DNA of 13,376 nt from Amoeboradix gromovi (Eukaryota; Sanchytriomycota; Sanchytriomycetes; Sanchytriales; Sanchytriaceae). The position numbers and the translations under genes were made by a program. The stretch's first letter is position 1; each line of letters opens with the position of its first letter. This document shows, piece by piece, positions 1-7,775 of the stretch. The DNA lies in the NCBI GenBank assembly GCA_018985225.1, contig JADGIF010000234.1:1-13376 (forward strand). Direction: 5' to 3'. Below the pieces are notes generated by a model. The model had not been told where the DNA came from. It saw only the letters and a program-made list of their open reading frames with translations, and did no database searches.

Positions 1-219
1 AAGAGTAATGATGTTAGTATAGCATTAAATGAATTGAAGAAAGAGTACCGTCTAAGAAAATGCACCTTTTGCTTAGATGCTCAAAGACCTCATATATTTG
101 AAAGAGATGCAGGGTCTTCCAGTTTTATTTTAAAAAGAGGAATACAATCAATGAAAGAAAATTGGTATAATAGAAGATCTTTTATTAATGATTTCCTCCG
201 TATGGAGCACTTCCTTTAA
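1..219 (+). CDS. 3' end of a gene cut by the window edge; possible Fanzor/TnpB-like C-terminal remnant
   Basis: Frame 1 is open from the first base to the TAA at 217-219, giving 72 residues with no need for a start inside the window. The stretch has a C-x2-C pair (LRKCTFC) followed ten residues later by ERDAGSSSFIL. The RD-x2-[AS][AS]-x2-IL spacing matches the RD-x-NAARNIL signature that carries the last RuvC aspartate in TnpB and its eukaryotic Fanzor relatives, where it also follows a zinc-finger CxxC. The C-to-RD gap is longer than the usual five or six residues, the N is replaced by G, and the usual RP tail is weak. If it is a Fanzor it is probably degenerate. It could instead be the C-terminus of an unrelated zinc-binding protein. 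The first part of the gene lies outside the window, so function cannot be settled here. Confidence 0.35.
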   Translation, partial: KSNDVSIALNELKKEYRLRKCTFCLDAQRPHIFERDAGSSSFILKRGIQSMKENWYNRRSFINDFLRMEHFL

Positions 220-1605
220 AAGCGAGTTAGTCTAGTTTTTATATTTGGTGTCCCAGATGTAATTCCGAATATGTCAATCTAAAGAAATAACTAACAGGTA
301 CAGCATACATTCATCAGCACTGAGAAACTGGTCCAAACATGGAAGAATTAGATGTCTTTCAATGCCTAGAAGAGATCAACCAAAAAAATAAACATGCGAA
401 CCGTTTATTTAATAATTCTTGTAGTTGGTATTACCGAATATGCGACAATAGAGAGATAATATGGCAGCAAGAAACATATAAAAATATATACATCCTTATT
501 CAATACCGTCTCAGGGTAGTGCAAGAGTAAGAAACCACTTTAACGGATTCACTAGCACTACTAGTTTCTCTTTGCAAATTGTCGATTTTCTCGGAAATCA
601 GGACTTTTAACGAGAAGTCATGTAAAGATTTCCAATATTTTATCATTGTGAATCCGGCGACTGTGGTTTTCTGCCTATATCTCTGTCTTGCTGGCCATTT
701 GGATCGAAATTGTATATGATACGGATAGATCACGGCGCGGTCCTTGAGGGAAAACAAAAAATGAATTTTAATTAGGTAAAATTTGCTTATCGGGCTCCTA
801 ATGAATTAAAAAGCATTTCCAAGCCTAATTTATGCTGGAAAAAGTTTATTGACACCTTACTTCTCCACTAATGAACAAAAGCATTAATTCTTTTGCCTCG
901 TGAAAGTTCTGGTTTTTTAAAAAGCAAATTAGATTCCACAGAGAAAAGACAAAGCCTCTCACTCCGTTTTAGCGATTCACACGCTTTTTAGTACCCGAAG
1001 GAGGGATCGAACAGGGATGCATATTAGTGTATGTTTCTTGGTCAAATATCGCCGCTATCCGCTTTTACATCACAGATTGTGGTTGCATACAAGTTCACGA
1101 ACTATTTGATCACACTTATCGCAGATGGCAATGCTGGTACTATACCTTTGATTGGATTAATCATTTTTGCCAGATTTTCTGGTGTTAACGATGATTCTAG
1201 AGTTAGTGTAACAGTCTCATATAATTGCAAAATATGATTTGGGCACCATCTGATTGACATGTAATTCACATCTCTATTTTTTTCGTCTTTCTCTATCTGT
1301 CCGGTATGTAAAATAGCCACTTAGTTTGCTAGCATTGATGCTTAAATTAGAAAGTAAAATTATTATTTTCCCATTGTTTCACTGTTTCATAGAATCCATG
1401 GGAAATGAGTTGAGCACTACGTTGAGTAAGTCATTTAATTTTGAAGGCCCAGAGATGAAAGGTGGTTTCTGCTGGCAAATTCGCACTGCTACTTAATAAA
1501 ATAATAGATTAATATTTATATAGCCATTGCTTTAATATAAAGGTTAAAATAAATCTTTTAAAGAAATAATTTAAGGATAATAGATGAAACAAAATTCAAA
1601 TCAAT

Positions 1606-1624
1606 GAAAGAAAGAAAGAAAGAA
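1606..1624. repeat. (GAAA)n microsatellite
   Basis: A run of nearly five GAAA units, continuing as GAAG. It lies about 100 bases upstream of the TATA box at 1702. Confidence 0.85.
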
Positions 1625-1701
1625 GAGAACTCAATGGGGCCTGTCTAGACGATGTAAATTTCATTTGAAGTACGAGCCAATAGTAGAGAGTTGTAATGCT
1701 A

Positions 1702-1707
1702 TATAAA
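1702..1707 (+). promoter_or_regulatory. TATA box candidate
   Basis: TATAAA inside the context CTATATAAAGAG, about 20 bases before the ATG at 1728. The spacing would put transcription start almost at the ATG, so the leader would be very short or the true start would be a later ATG. The match is exact, but in AT-rich DNA chance hits are common. Confidence 0.4.
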
Positions 1708-1727
1708 GAGCAGTTTCCCGTTTCTAA

Positions 1728-1889
1728 ATGACATCTACTATTAAGCGATCAGCAGCAAATCCTGAAACTGATGAACAGTCCAAAAAGATGAATCACGAAG
1801 AGATCATCAATCTGATTACAGATGATGAAGTTTCCGTGGAAAACATTTCTAATGATGATTACATTTTATTACAGGATCGTGGATGTTGA
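1728..1889 (+). CDS. Short hypothetical protein, probable 5' exon or broken gene start
   Basis: The ATG at 1728 opens 53 codons to a TGA at 1887-1889. The product is hydrophilic and acidic, beginning MTSTIKRSAANPETDEQ, with a basic patch followed by an Asp/Glu-rich segment, as often seen at the disordered N-terminus of nuclear proteins. Protein-like reading continues in another frame over 1876-1962 (VDVDFENENNNYNLIHL), and GTAAGT, a perfect splice-donor match, follows at 1976-1981. No donor in the first exon gives the right phase for the CAG at 1872-1874, so the switch looks like a one- or two-base shift rather than a clean intron. I recognise no family. It is either a gene start interrupted by an indel or a pseudogene. 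Confidence 0.35.
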   Translation: MTSTIKRSAANPETDEQSKKMNHEEIINLITDDEVSVENISNDDYILLQDRGC

Positions 1890-1975
1890 TTTTGAAAATG
1901 AAAACAATAACTACAATCTCATTCATCTATGCAAAGCAGTCATCCTCTCTTCTCGACAGCTATAACGATCGTCGT

Positions 1976-1981
1976 GTAAGT
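1976..1981 (+). promoter_or_regulatory. 5' splice-site match (GTAAGT)
   Basis: GTAAGT is the strong eukaryotic donor consensus. It lies directly after the coding-like stretch 1876-1965 on the same strand. Candidate acceptors (CATAG, ATATAG) lie near 2107-2121. Chance occurrence cannot be excluded without transcript data. Confidence 0.3.
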
Positions 1982-1989
1982 GTGATTCT

Positions 1990-2448
1990 CATTAAAATAT
2001 CAGCAAATCATTTGATGCATCAATTTGAATCTCTTCGGTACTATGTTTCTATCCAAGATATTTAATCTTTTCTTTTAAACTCACTGTTCCTATTATTTTG
2101 TATTGAGTCATAGAAATATAGGATTCATCAATTGCTGGGATATACCGGTTGGTTATTCGTTTTTTAACATTACTTTGAACGAAGTTGATGACCGATTTGA
2201 AAGAATGTTGCTTTTTCACCCGTTTTACTTCACGCTTGGTAATGGAATAACATTTGTAGTAGGCATAGCAGTATTGTTGATCGACAATTCAGTCATTTGG
2301 TTATTCGATTGAATGAAATGCAAGTGTACATGTTATTTATGGAATTTACAAGGTGTCAGGGTTATCAATGTTTGCTATTTTGCAAGCTAAATTTCATATT
2401 TGCTATTTTCTATACGCATTTCTGAGGTGTTTTGTTTCGATGATGCGA
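1990..2448. other. Stretch without a confident gene
   Basis: A + strand frame at 2103-2312 is open for 69 codons but opens at a TTG, is unusually hydrophobic, and could follow the putative intron acceptor near 2107-2121. The opposite strand over the same bases reads as an Asn/Ser/Thr-rich peptide interrupted by three stops, which is equally protein-like. I cannot choose between them. Nothing else in the stretch is recognisable. Confidence 0.3.
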
Positions 2449-2610
2449 TTAATAGCGATTCTTATAAACAGGATTTACATTACATGAGTTAAGTTTTAAT
2501 GGGTTATTGTTATCAAATGCACCGGGCGGAATTGTATTTATTTCAACATTGTCATTTTTAATGACGTTTGTAAACCATGTAATTGTGCAATCTTGATACC
2601 AATTCCAGTT
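2449..2610 (-). pseudogene. Coding-like fragment, secreted-protein type
   Basis: On the minus strand 53 codons are open from after a TAA (2611-2613) to a TAA at 2449-2451. There is no ATG at the head. The peptide is rich in Asn, Asp, Thr and Pro with two cysteines and aromatic residues (NWYQDCTITWF, KLNSCNVNPVYKN), a composition typical of extracellular fungal proteins and unlike random AT-rich translation. It lies just downstream of the secreted protein gene at 2710-3597 on the same strand. It may be a remnant of a related gene or an exon. No splice acceptor gives a clean join, so a fragment is likelier. No family is recognised. Confidence 0.25.
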
Positions 2611-2619
2611 TTAAACTGG
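2605..2619. repeat. Perfect 15-base palindrome
   Basis: CCAGTTTTAAACTGG forms two perfect 7-base arms around one central T. It sits at the head of the coding-like fragment 2449-2610 and about 90 bases past the stop of the secreted protein gene. Role unknown. Confidence 0.6.
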
Positions 2620-2709
2620 AGAACATTTCCAGTATAAAGATTAAACTGCATAAAGCGTCATATAGGCAGTATCTTGGTTAACAAATTATTTAATATTTAA
2701 TTCAATTTA

Positions 2710-3597
2710 CTAAAACTGCACGATTTGATAAAGGCTAACACCAAATAACGACATATACGTAAGACATGCTCCATCACTACTTAAACCTTGAGCCTCGCAA
2801 TATGTTTTGGAAATAGAGTTCATTACACCATTCACAGCAGGTAGGCATGCGTTTGGCAATTCGTTTTTACAAGTTAAAATACCACAAACTGCCTTACTGA
2901 TGTCGATAATCTTTGAATCTAAATTTGATGAAAATGATGAGTAGAATCGTCCTATATCCACACCAGTCTGTGATTTTAACACGCGCAGTACCAGCTCGCA
3001 GACAGGGGTCAAGATTGTTTTATCCACAGAATCAGACGCAATTCCGAGCATTTCCCGACATACTACCTTTGACAATGATCCATTGGCTTTGCTACACGTT
3101 CTTTTTGTAGGAAGGATTCTATTCACCACAGTATCACAGAAATTGCTGCTATACCCGACTAAATCCTTGCCTTCTTCTATCAAAGCGCCAATCATATCAT
3201 CACATCCACATTGAGCTCTTTGTAACGATTCCACATTACTACTGGTAGCTTGATTAGTCACTTCCAATAGTGCGTTTTTATAATATTCGTTACATTTAAA
3301 ATCACTTGAAAATTCCACGTAATTAAGCACTAAAGGAAATTTGGATGATGTTGCAAAATCATTCCAAGGAACGTTGCATACGGGATCTTTTGATCCAGAA
3401 CCTTGAAAATCATACGCAGACCAGCAATCATTAGCGCTTGCCCTGCAATAATTACCAGAAGACCAAATAGGATAAAGTCTAGCATTTGATTTGCAACGAG
3501 CAATACAAGCAACAGCACCAAATACTAGAGAAATAAATAACATATAAAATATGTAACAGATTCTGAAAACCAATACGAGCCCAAGACGTGCAGTCAT
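2710..3597 (-). CDS. Secreted (or membrane-anchored) cysteine-rich protein
   Basis: This is a 295-residue protein starting at the ATG at 3595-3597; the frame is closed upstream by a TAA, so no longer N-terminus is possible without an intron. Residues about 4-30 form a long hydrophobic segment ending GAVA-C, which fits a signal peptide cut near residue 30. Seventeen cysteines follow (31, 35, 51, 58, 74, 102, 130, 132, 154, 168, 180, 200, 238, 243, 251, 267, 278), spread evenly, with one N-glycosylation sequon (NGS at 172). The region 130-280 looks helical, with cysteines spaced 10-40 residues apart, which suggests a disulfide-bonded helical bundle. No catalytic motif is visible and I recognise no family. 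It is probably an extracellular or wall-associated protein; an effector-like role is inference only. Broken coding fragments flank it on both sides on the same strand. Confidence 0.65.
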   Translation of the reverse strand: MTARLGLVLVFRICYIFYMLFISLVFGAVACIARCKSNARLYPIWSSGNYCRASANDCWSAYDFQGSGSKDPVCNVPWNDFATSSKFPLVLNYVEFSSDFKCNEYYKNALLEVTNQATSSNVESLQRAQCGCDDMIGALIEEGKDLVGYSSNFCDTVVNRILPTKRTCSKANGSLSKVVCREMLGIASDSVDKTILTPVCELVLRVLKSQTGVDIGRFYSSFSSNLDSKIIDISKAVCGILTCKNELPNACLPAVNGVMNSISKTYCEAQGLSSDGACLTYMSLFGVSLYQIVQF

Positions 3598-4077
3598 CAC
3601 CAGCGCACCATTTTAGGGCTTTTATGAATTTTGGAATCAATATTATTTACCAATTCCCTATTGGCAGGACCAGCTTCAAAAACAACCAATTTCTGGGTCA
3701 TTAACGCTATATTTCAATCTACAAGTATAACCTGCTATTCCAGTTATGTATTTCTAAGATGTAATAGCATGATGACTAAAAGAATGCGAATAACGGGTTT
3801 TATTGGATATTTTGGTATCGTCAGTATACGAGTTACGTACCTTGGAATTTTCACTAAGAGTTCCAACAGAGACAGCAATTCTTTACTAAATTAGACAGAA
3901 TTGTGCTGGCGGAATATCAATCGCATTATTGGAAGTTCTAATTTTTCGATTATAGGAGTTAGTAAATCTTCATCTTCAAAAAAAAGATTTGTAATGGCTA
4001 GCTTTTTCACGATATGATTTGGTCATGACGTCGTAATCGTTCGCTAGTTTTCTCGTTTGAGTTTTATCCCACTGGTA
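3597..4077 (-). pseudogene. Broken coding region in three frames, family unknown
   Basis: Protein-like reading runs on the minus strand from about 4077 to 3597 but changes frame twice. The first piece, 3976-4077, includes WDKTQTRKLANDYDVMTK. It ends at a run of eight A (3978-3985), where a one-base change would pass into the second piece (3744-3977: EDEDLLTPIIEKLELPIM). That piece has an internal TAA at 3891-3893. The third piece, 3597-3753, contains GYTCRLKYSVNDPEIGC. Each is more hydrophilic and varied than chance translation of such AT-rich DNA. The first piece overlaps the stop of the 556-residue gene by a few bases, so it could be an eroded continuation of that gene; the last overlaps the ATG of the cysteine-rich gene. 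The pieces may belong to more than one old gene. Confidence 0.3.
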
Positions 4078-5734
4078 CTATTGCTATTAGTCTAGAAAGA
4101 AGCAAGTCAGCCGGTTCTGGGAAGCGATAAGTTCTTTGTTTATTATTATTTTCATTACATTCAAGATGTCTAGGAGAATCTCGACAATTAATCAGTTTTG
4201 CATGCACGATCCTCGCTTTTCTATACTCTTGAATAGTATTTTCGCCCTCATGACAAGAATACTCATGTAATTCAAGCGTTCTAAATTGTTCTACCAAGTT
4301 GAGAACACTGAATGGTTCCTCTTTTGGATAGTCAACAGACGTTTCAAAAACCATAACAACCAGCGGCGTGCTAGGTCCAAACTTCTTTCTTAGATTTTTG
4401 GGTCTTTGTTTTGCATATTCTACTGAGTCTGTTGTATAAAATCCGCTTCCTATGTGCCCAGACGTGCATAGATCTAAATCGATGCCATATTTAAGAATAG
4501 ACTCACAAGAAAAGTAACTGGTACCATGATAGAGCAAGCTTTTTGAGCTGGTAGGATTCAGTTGCATCGAAACGCAGATCTCAACACTTTGGCCTTTTTT
4601 TGGTCGAAGAATTGGTATAGCTTTCTCAAGGTAGATAGAAAAAAATTCATTCTTTTCTTGAATAGAAGTTTCTTCTTCTAAAGTGGGCGTGCGCCAATTT
4701 TTTGAATTATTAGATAGTATGGTAATAATTTCTGAAATAAAAGTATAGTCAATTGTATCTTTTTTGTTACTATAGTGGTATAGGAGAAAATCACCAAATG
4801 AAACTGGTTCCAAGTCATTAGGATCAAAAAAGTTGCAATAAAGATTGTTAGTTTTGTAGTCAATGTTTAAAGCAACAATAAGGCACAACTGCTTCTTTCT
4901 CCAGTCCATCGTTAGTCCTTTAGGAAATTTATAGCGAATATCTGACCCAACTAGCTGTTTAATAATAAGGTTTGTATGAATTGGGCAGTAGAAACTACGA
5001 TCGTGATTTTTAACACAGGCATCTATGGCATGGACTGAATGACAGTCATTTGAAGCATTGCAGAGGAAAGCTACTCCGGAAATAGAAGCTTCTAATATTT
5101 TGTCAACACCTGGAATGATCTCACGATTTTGGTGAGCGGTATAAGATATGGGGCTATGTAGAAAAACTTCAAGTTTGTCATCTAGACCGCGATAAATGCT
5201 AAATGTTTCCGCCTTTTCTTCCATCAATGATTGAACTTTTTCTTTTAATGCTTCCATAATACTATTATCAACGCCTATAATGGGAGAAAAATGAGTAAGA
5301 AGTCCTATGTCTTCTTTTTCTAATCGAAACGTGATGTTTTTTGGAGCATCATAATCAAGAAGAGATTGTCCAGACTTCACGCTTGAAATATCCAAAAAGG
5401 TAGTTACAACTTCTTTATAATTACCCATTATTAAATCGCCACCCATTTTTTTCTGAACTGGCTTTAAGGATATAAATTCAGCATCACCAACAGCTAGTCC
5501 CAGTACATCTTCTTTTTCAACAGCATTATCAAAGTACAAATTGATAGCTGCAGAAGCGTCAAGCAACGTTTGATGTATTTTTCCCTCTGTTTTCAATGAA
5601 GTTAAAGATGAGACTAGATGGTAAAAAAGGGCGTCACCCTCTAGTTCTCTTTTTGTGTACTCTAACCTTGTAGCATAGAATTTCATTCTTTCCTTTTTGT
5701 TTTCAAAATTTGTTTCTTTAAATGACGGAGCCAT
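4064..5734 (-). CDS. ADP-ribosyltransferase-fold protein with central Cys/His cluster
   Basis: This 556-residue protein is uninterrupted. The ATG at 5732-5734 has a strong context (AAACAATGG). The C-terminal part has the hallmarks of a PARP-type ADP-ribosyltransferase fold: YHGT at 402-405 with the NAD-contacting His403, ESILKYGIDL at 411-420, and GSGFYTTDSVEYA at 429-441 with Tyr433. The third, acidic catalytic residue is not certain; acidic candidates lie at 488-503. Upstream, residues 225-253 hold C225, C231, H232, H235, C240, H244, C250 and H253, which could bind zinc. The first 220 residues are helical, charged and unrecognised; there is no signal peptide or membrane segment, so it is probably intracellular. 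Whether it modifies protein, nucleic acid or nothing is unknown. The nearest upstream neighbour is the transposase-like gene about 290 bases away on the same strand. The fold call is fairly sure, activity is inference. Confidence 0.75.
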   Translation of the reverse strand: MAPSFKETNFENKKERMKFYATRLEYTKRELEGDALFYHLVSSLTSLKTEGKIHQTLLDASAAINLYFDNAVEKEDVLGLAVGDAEFISLKPVQKKMGGDLIMGNYKEVVTTFLDISSVKSGQSLLDYDAPKNITFRLEKEDIGLLTHFSPIIGVDNSIMEALKEKVQSLMEEKAETFSIYRGLDDKLEVFLHSPISYTAHQNREIIPGVDKILEASISGVAFLCNASNDCHSVHAIDACVKNHDRSFYCPIHTNLIIKQLVGSDIRYKFPKGLTMDWRKKQLCLIVALNIDYKTNNLYCNFFDPNDLEPVSFGDFLLYHYSNKKDTIDYTFISEIITILSNNSKNWRTPTLEEETSIQEKNEFFSIYLEKAIPILRPKKGQSVEICVSMQLNPTSSKSLLYHGTSYFSCESILKYGIDLDLCTSGHIGSGFYTTDSVEYAKQRPKNLRKKFGPSTPLVVMVFETSVDYPKEEPFSVLNLVEQFRTLELHEYSCHEGENTIQEYRKARIVHAKLINCRDSPRHLECNENNNKQRTYRFPEPADLLLSRLIAIVPVG

Positions 5735-6022
5735 TGTTTGACACCTTTTTTTGTTTTTTTTGAAAAGTTAATAACGTGATTCGTTATTTAAAGTTTAACT
5801 CAAACCCAAACAATGCAGATTTCAGATCTTTAATCAAATTACATAAGATAAAGAATAATGGCGTTCAGCAGTATTTTAAAGATGATTGAGTACTTAAGGT
5901 AAATATCGTCTTAAAGCCCCAAAAATAAACTATTAAATTTAAATATTCACACTTGGATGTATTCCACACCTAAAGTGAAACGTTTTTTGATCGCAAATGC
6001 TTAAGTTAAAAAGGAGTTGTAT
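5735..6022. promoter_or_regulatory. Probable promoter region of the ADP-ribosyltransferase-like gene and 3' flank of the transposase-like gene
   Basis: AT-rich non-coding DNA. Reading on the minus strand, CTTTAAATAA (5784-5793) lies about 50-60 bases before the ATG and could act as a TATA element, followed by an A-rich leader. A perfect 7-base inverted repeat, AATAACG/CGTTATT (5770-5776 and 5782-5788), lies in the same place. No terminal inverted repeat of the neighbouring transposase was found. Confidence 0.3.
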
Positions 6023-6256
6023 TTACTCTGGATACTCTGGTTGAAATTCTCTTGGGACATATCGTTTAGCTTTGATCAAGTCCGTTTTCTTTCTAGCTGT
6101 CAGAGTAGGTGCTTCAAAGACTTCAGGTGTAAATTGGAAGAAGTCAGACTCTGGTGTATTCAAGTCCAAGTCATGTTTGTTCAAATCAACAGTAATCGTT
6201 TCAGCGTCTGACACTAATTTCTTCAGCATGACTTGTCCTGGTAGATCTTTTTTGAA
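6023..6256 (-). pseudogene. C-terminal part of the transposase-like gene, out of frame
   Basis: This minus-strand frame ends at a TAA (6023-6025). It encodes an acidic tail (for example VSDAETITVDLNKHDLDLN) that ends in a Pro/Tyr-rich stretch. It overlaps the end of the transposase core, which stops at 6223-6225. The two frames meet at a run of six T (6248-6253 on the + strand): one base missing from that run accounts for the switch. The segment has no ATG in good context of its own and is best read as the displaced end of the neighbouring gene. Confidence 0.6.
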
Positions 6257-7560
6257 CTAACAGACTGATATCCTCGAATTCCAGGAATATCGTCAAAGTA
6301 GTAATTTAATTTAGAACGATAGTCTTTAAAGCGTCTACCTGGAAACACTTTGCATTCGTTTCCGCTAGCGCTTGTTTCAATCAATGCTTTGACTTGTTCC
6401 ACAGTGAATATGTCCTGTAAGGCATATTTCTTCTTAATATGACCAAACCCTGCGTCTGGACTAAATTTTGTATGTCCCTTGATCATAAATCGTATCCCAA
6501 TTGTATCACATTTACCAGTCAAACATAACCATGCCAACAACTTCATCATGGTGTTGTTTTTATTCTGTCCAACACAATTATCTGCAAGCAAAATTAGATG
6601 ACGTCTTTGATCAGATGGTAATAGGAAAATGTAATCAATCAAAAGACTTACAACATTATCACCACCTTTCTTACCATGATCTTCTCTGTAAATATAAGTC
6701 AACTGTTTCTTCTTTGTTTCATTGTAAATACCAAAAAGGTAAATATTCAAAAGAGACAAGAAATACAGTTCTGATGGTTGGTCTTGGAACTGTGGTAATA
6801 CCAAGTTTTGACTATAATCAAACGAAATACAAGTTACGTTCGCCAAGTGTTTACAGCGATTATAATCAAGTCTTGCTACTTTGGCTTGATTTAAATGTTC
6901 TTGGAAATCTCTTGTCAAAGCAATCAAAACTATTTCCGACTCCGTATATTTCATATCGTTCTTGAAAGTGGTACATGTATCGCACATATCTGATCTTGGT
7001 GACCGTATACGAATTGTTTCGCAATCATGAAATAAACGCCGAAAGGTCTCAGACTTAATCTGAATGGCGTTTTCTGAGTTCCAGTATAGTTCATGCAAGC
7101 GAGAAATAGTGTAGTCGCTCGGCAACCATAAATAAGTAACATCTCTTGTTCGACGAGCATTTTTGTAAAGATATTGTCTACCAGGTCTTGGTTCGCCGTG
7201 GGCTTCTGCAAAATTGAAGATAAATTCCTTTACGCAAGCCTTTTGTTCGTCAGTTAAGGCATGTAAAAATCGTATACCCTTGTTACCATGAACGCGAGGT
7301 TTGAACTGCGTTGACAGGTCGTTTGCAATTCTTTGTAATTGCTGTCTTGAGATAGATAACAAATGTACTAAAGCATCTCGACACATTTTGCCAATAGGAT
7401 AGATTTGGTACTTGAACGTTCTGCGCCTTCTGCTTGCTGAATGAGATTGGCAGCTTGTTAAAATACCTTTGATAAAAACATCGTTTTCCTGCTTATTCAA
7501 TGCACGATGCTTGGTTTTGAATTGGGATAAGAAATCAGGTGACGTTAATTGGAAGCATTT
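6223..7560 (-). CDS. RNase H-like (DDE-type) transposase core, open between a stop and a frameshift
   Basis: The frame is open from just after the TAA at 7561-7563; the longest listed ORF begins at TTG (7500), and the first ATG lies at 7384-7386. In that numbering (425 residues from 7500), residues 20-110 are basic and helical and may bind DNA. SDMCDTC (170-176) is a metal-knuckle-like motif. FDYSQ (D228), LADNCVGQNKNN (D307) and GHTKFSPDAGFGHIKKKY (H343, D349) have the order and spacing of an RNase H-fold DDE/D transposase core. Proteins with this set of motifs are abundant in early-diverging fungi and some arthropods; I cannot give the superfamily name with confidence. The stop upstream and the shift at 6248-6253 suggest an inactive copy. 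No terminal repeats or target-site duplication could be found by eye. Confidence 0.65.
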   Translation of the reverse strand, partial: KCFQLTSPDFLSQFKTKHRALNKQENDVFIKGILTSCQSHSASRRRRTFKYQIYPIGKMCRDALVHLLSISRQQLQRIANDLSTQFKPRVHGNKGIRFLHALTDEQKACVKEFIFNFAEAHGEPRPGRQYLYKNARRTRDVTYLWLPSDYTISRLHELYWNSENAIQIKSETFRRLFHDCETIRIRSPRSDMCDTCTTFKNDMKYTESEIVLIALTRDFQEHLNQAKVARLDYNRCKHLANVTCISFDYSQNLVLPQFQDQPSELYFLSLLNIYLFGIYNETKKKQLTYIYREDHGKKGGDNVVSLLIDYIFLLPSDQRRHLILLADNCVGQNKNNTMMKLLAWLCLTGKCDTIGIRFMIKGHTKFSPDAGFGHIKKKYALQDIFTVEQVKALIETSASGNECKVFPGRRFKDYRSKLNYYFDDIPGIRGYQSVSSKKIYQDKSC

Positions 7561-7743
7561 TTATGGACAACACTCTAAACTAGAAGTGGTTCTCGTCCAA
7601 TCATCCACGTCAAAGCTATCTTCTGAGGATGTAGTGGAGGTGGAGTGGTGATCAATTTCCTGTGGTGGTTCTTGTGTTGATGTAAACTGGATTCTTAAAT
7701 CTTGGGAGTGAAATGGATTACTTTCGCTGATGTGTGATGTCAT
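7561..7743 (-). pseudogene. N-terminal part of the transposase-like gene, separated by an in-frame TAA
   Basis: The ATG at 7741-7743 opens a Ser/Thr/Asp-rich segment (MTSHISESNPFHSQDL, then TSTTSSEDSFDVDDW) that ends at TAA 7561-7563. This stop is in the same frame as the transposase core, so removal of one codon would make the gene continuous. The frame is also open upstream of the ATG to a TAA at 7795-7797, but the only earlier start would be a TTG. No donor/acceptor pair removing the stop was convincing. A nonsense mutation is the simplest reading. Confidence 0.55.
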
Positions 7744-7775
7744 GGAGGTGCATTTTTCGAGGGTTTTCTCGCCTT

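Larger units (their letters stand above)
220..1727. other. About 1.5 kb without a confident gene
   Basis: Short open stretches occur on both strands but none has both an ATG in good context and a recognisable motif. The most protein-like are the minus frame at 500-757, which opens without an ATG; the minus frame at 1102-1320; and a short + strand reading near 238-285 that contains a WCPRCNSEY knuckle. These may be eroded pieces of mobile elements. I recognise no family and would not call them genes. A GAAA microsatellite lies at 1606-1624. Confidence 0.4.

Noticed and set aside
339-530. 63-codon + strand frame with an ATG
   Set aside because: No recognisable motif, no continuation, and the composition is what AT-rich chance frames give.
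500-757. 85-codon minus-strand frame
   Set aside because: It opens at a TTG with no early ATG. It reads somewhat like protein, but no family or partner segment supports a gene call.
985-1022. tRNA-like 3' end (GGAGGGATCGAAC on the + strand, TTCGATCC on the minus)
   Set aside because: The bases flanking the TTCGATC loop do not pair as a T-stem on either strand, and no acceptor, D or anticodon arms could be built.
1102-1320. 72-codon minus-strand frame
   Set aside because: Protein-like in places, but it has no recognisable domain, and the overlapping + strand frame is equally open.
1836-1874. Possible 39-base intron (GTGG...TTACAG)
   Set aside because: The donor is poor and removal does not bring the following coding-like frame into phase.
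6501-6965. 154-codon + strand frame
   Set aside because: It is the antisense shadow of the transposase core, which carries the recognisable DDE-type motifs.
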